A stretch of 5,378 bases of DNA from Rhabdothermincola sp036846205. Lineage in GTDB: Bacteria; Actinomycetota; Acidimicrobiia; Acidimicrobiales; Acidimicrobilacustridaceae. The DNA lies in the NCBI RefSeq assembly GCF_036846205.1, contig NZ_DAIUCK010000146.1:1-5378 (forward strand). The letters run 5' to 3'. The notes below the pieces were generated by a model, which had not been told where the DNA came from, made no database searches, and was given only the letters and a program-made list of their open reading frames with translations. Each line of letters begins with the position of its first letter. The first letter of the stretch is position 1. Shown here piece after piece: positions 5,204-5,378 of this stretch. A program made the position numbers and the translations under genes.

Positions 5204-5235
5204 CGTCGGGCGGGCTGCCGTTCGCTCTCCTCTAA

Positions 5236-5264
5236 AGGATACGCGCATGCCCGCAATGCGTGAA
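5236..5264 (-). promoter_or_regulatory. Candidate sigma-70-type promoter of the SUF operon
   Basis: On the minus strand TTCACG (5264-5259) and TATCCT (5241-5236) are separated by exactly 17 nt. The expected start of transcription near 5229 would give a 5' leader of about 35 nt before the sufB GTG. The position in the only non-coding gap before sufB, and the 17-bp spacing, support the call; it rests on pattern only. Confidence 0.5.
5244..5260. promoter_or_regulatory. Inverted repeat between -35 and -10 of the SUF promoter
   Basis: CGCAT (5244-5248) and ATGCG (5256-5260) form a dyad with a 7-nt centre that occupies the promoter spacer and touches the -35 hexamer. This is where a repressor would act. 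The arms are short, and the sequence does not match the SufR or IscR sites I know, so the binding protein is unknown. Confidence 0.3.
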
Positions 5265-5317
5265 GCGGGTGCGGAACGGGCGCCCGCGGGCCGCACCGCC
5301 TCGGGGACGCGCGCAGC

Positions 5318-5378
5318 CTAGCGGAACGCCCGCGCCCGCCTCTCCGCCGCGGCCGGAGGGGCGAACTCCGCGACCTCG
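5318..5378 (-). CDS. Possible 3' end of an upstream gene
   Basis: From the right edge a minus-strand frame reads 19 codons, EVAEFAPPAAAERRARAFR, and stops at TAG 5320-5318. All but one of these codons end in G or C, matching the codon use of the neighbouring genes, and the Ala/Arg-rich helical character is common at actinobacterial C-termini. The product cannot be named from so little; in related operons a SufR-type regulator often lies here, but nothing in this tail proves that. A plus-strand frame over the same bases is also GC-rich, so the call is tentative. Confidence 0.35.
   Translation of the reverse strand, partial: EVAEFAPPAAAERRARAFR

Noticed and set aside
3301..5235. Long plus-strand open frame of 644 codons
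   Set aside because: It is the antisense shadow of sufB and the four-cysteine gene, rich in HVDL-type low-complexity sequence with no recognisable domain or ribosome-binding site.
5247..5321. Short plus-strand ORF (24 codons, from ATG 5247 to TAG 5321)
   Set aside because: No ribosome-binding site, no recognisable product, and it overlaps the candidate SUF promoter; it looks like chance in GC-rich sequence.

Overview
The window is one high-GC bacterial locus in which every convincing gene lies on the minus strand. It is built around a SUF iron-sulfur cluster assembly operon. Read in the direction of transcription (right to left) the order is: the possible 3' end of an upstream gene (5318-5378), a candidate sigma-70-type promoter (5236-5264), sufB (3787-5193), a small four-cysteine protein of unknown function (3325-3672), sufD (2013-3215), a Rieske [2Fe-2S] ferredoxin (1702-2016), sufC (905-1705), a pterin-4a-carbinolamine dehydratase family protein (575-856), and the 5' part of a secreted Vgb-like beta-propeller gene that runs off the left edge (1-369). 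The order sufB-sufD-Rieske-sufC, the very high GC at third codon positions and the GTG start of sufB fit Actinomycetota. I suspect a deep lineage such as Acidimicrobiia, but that is inference and no phylogenetic marker has been tested.

The SUF part should work as one machine. SufB and SufD form the scaffold and SufC is its ATPase. The expected catalytic residues are present in all three. The Rieske ferredoxin sits between sufD and sufC, and both of its junctions are 4-nt ATGA overlaps, so sufD, the ferredoxin and sufC are probably translationally coupled. In contrast, sufB and the four-cysteine gene are each followed by a gap of about 110 nt containing palindromic sequence, so expression may be re-set at those points. 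No cysteine desulfurase (sufS), sulfur carrier (sufU/sufE) or sufR regulator gene is visible. After sufC, where Actinomycetota commonly carry sufS and sufU, there is a pterin dehydratase-like gene instead.

The points most worth a second look are: (1) the four-cysteine protein inside the SUF operon; (2) replacement of the conserved catalytic-motif Asp by Cys in the dehydratase; (3) an 18-bp tandem duplication that doubles the ribosome-binding region of the dehydratase and creates a 7-codon upstream ORF whose stop overlaps the start codon; (4) an AT-rich dyad directly before sufD that also carries a TANNNT hexamer 7 nt from the ATG, as in leaderless promoters. Long open frames on the plus strand (2-1750 and 3301-5235) are antisense shadows of these genes. 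I see no tRNA, rRNA, CRISPR array, insertion sequence or attachment site.
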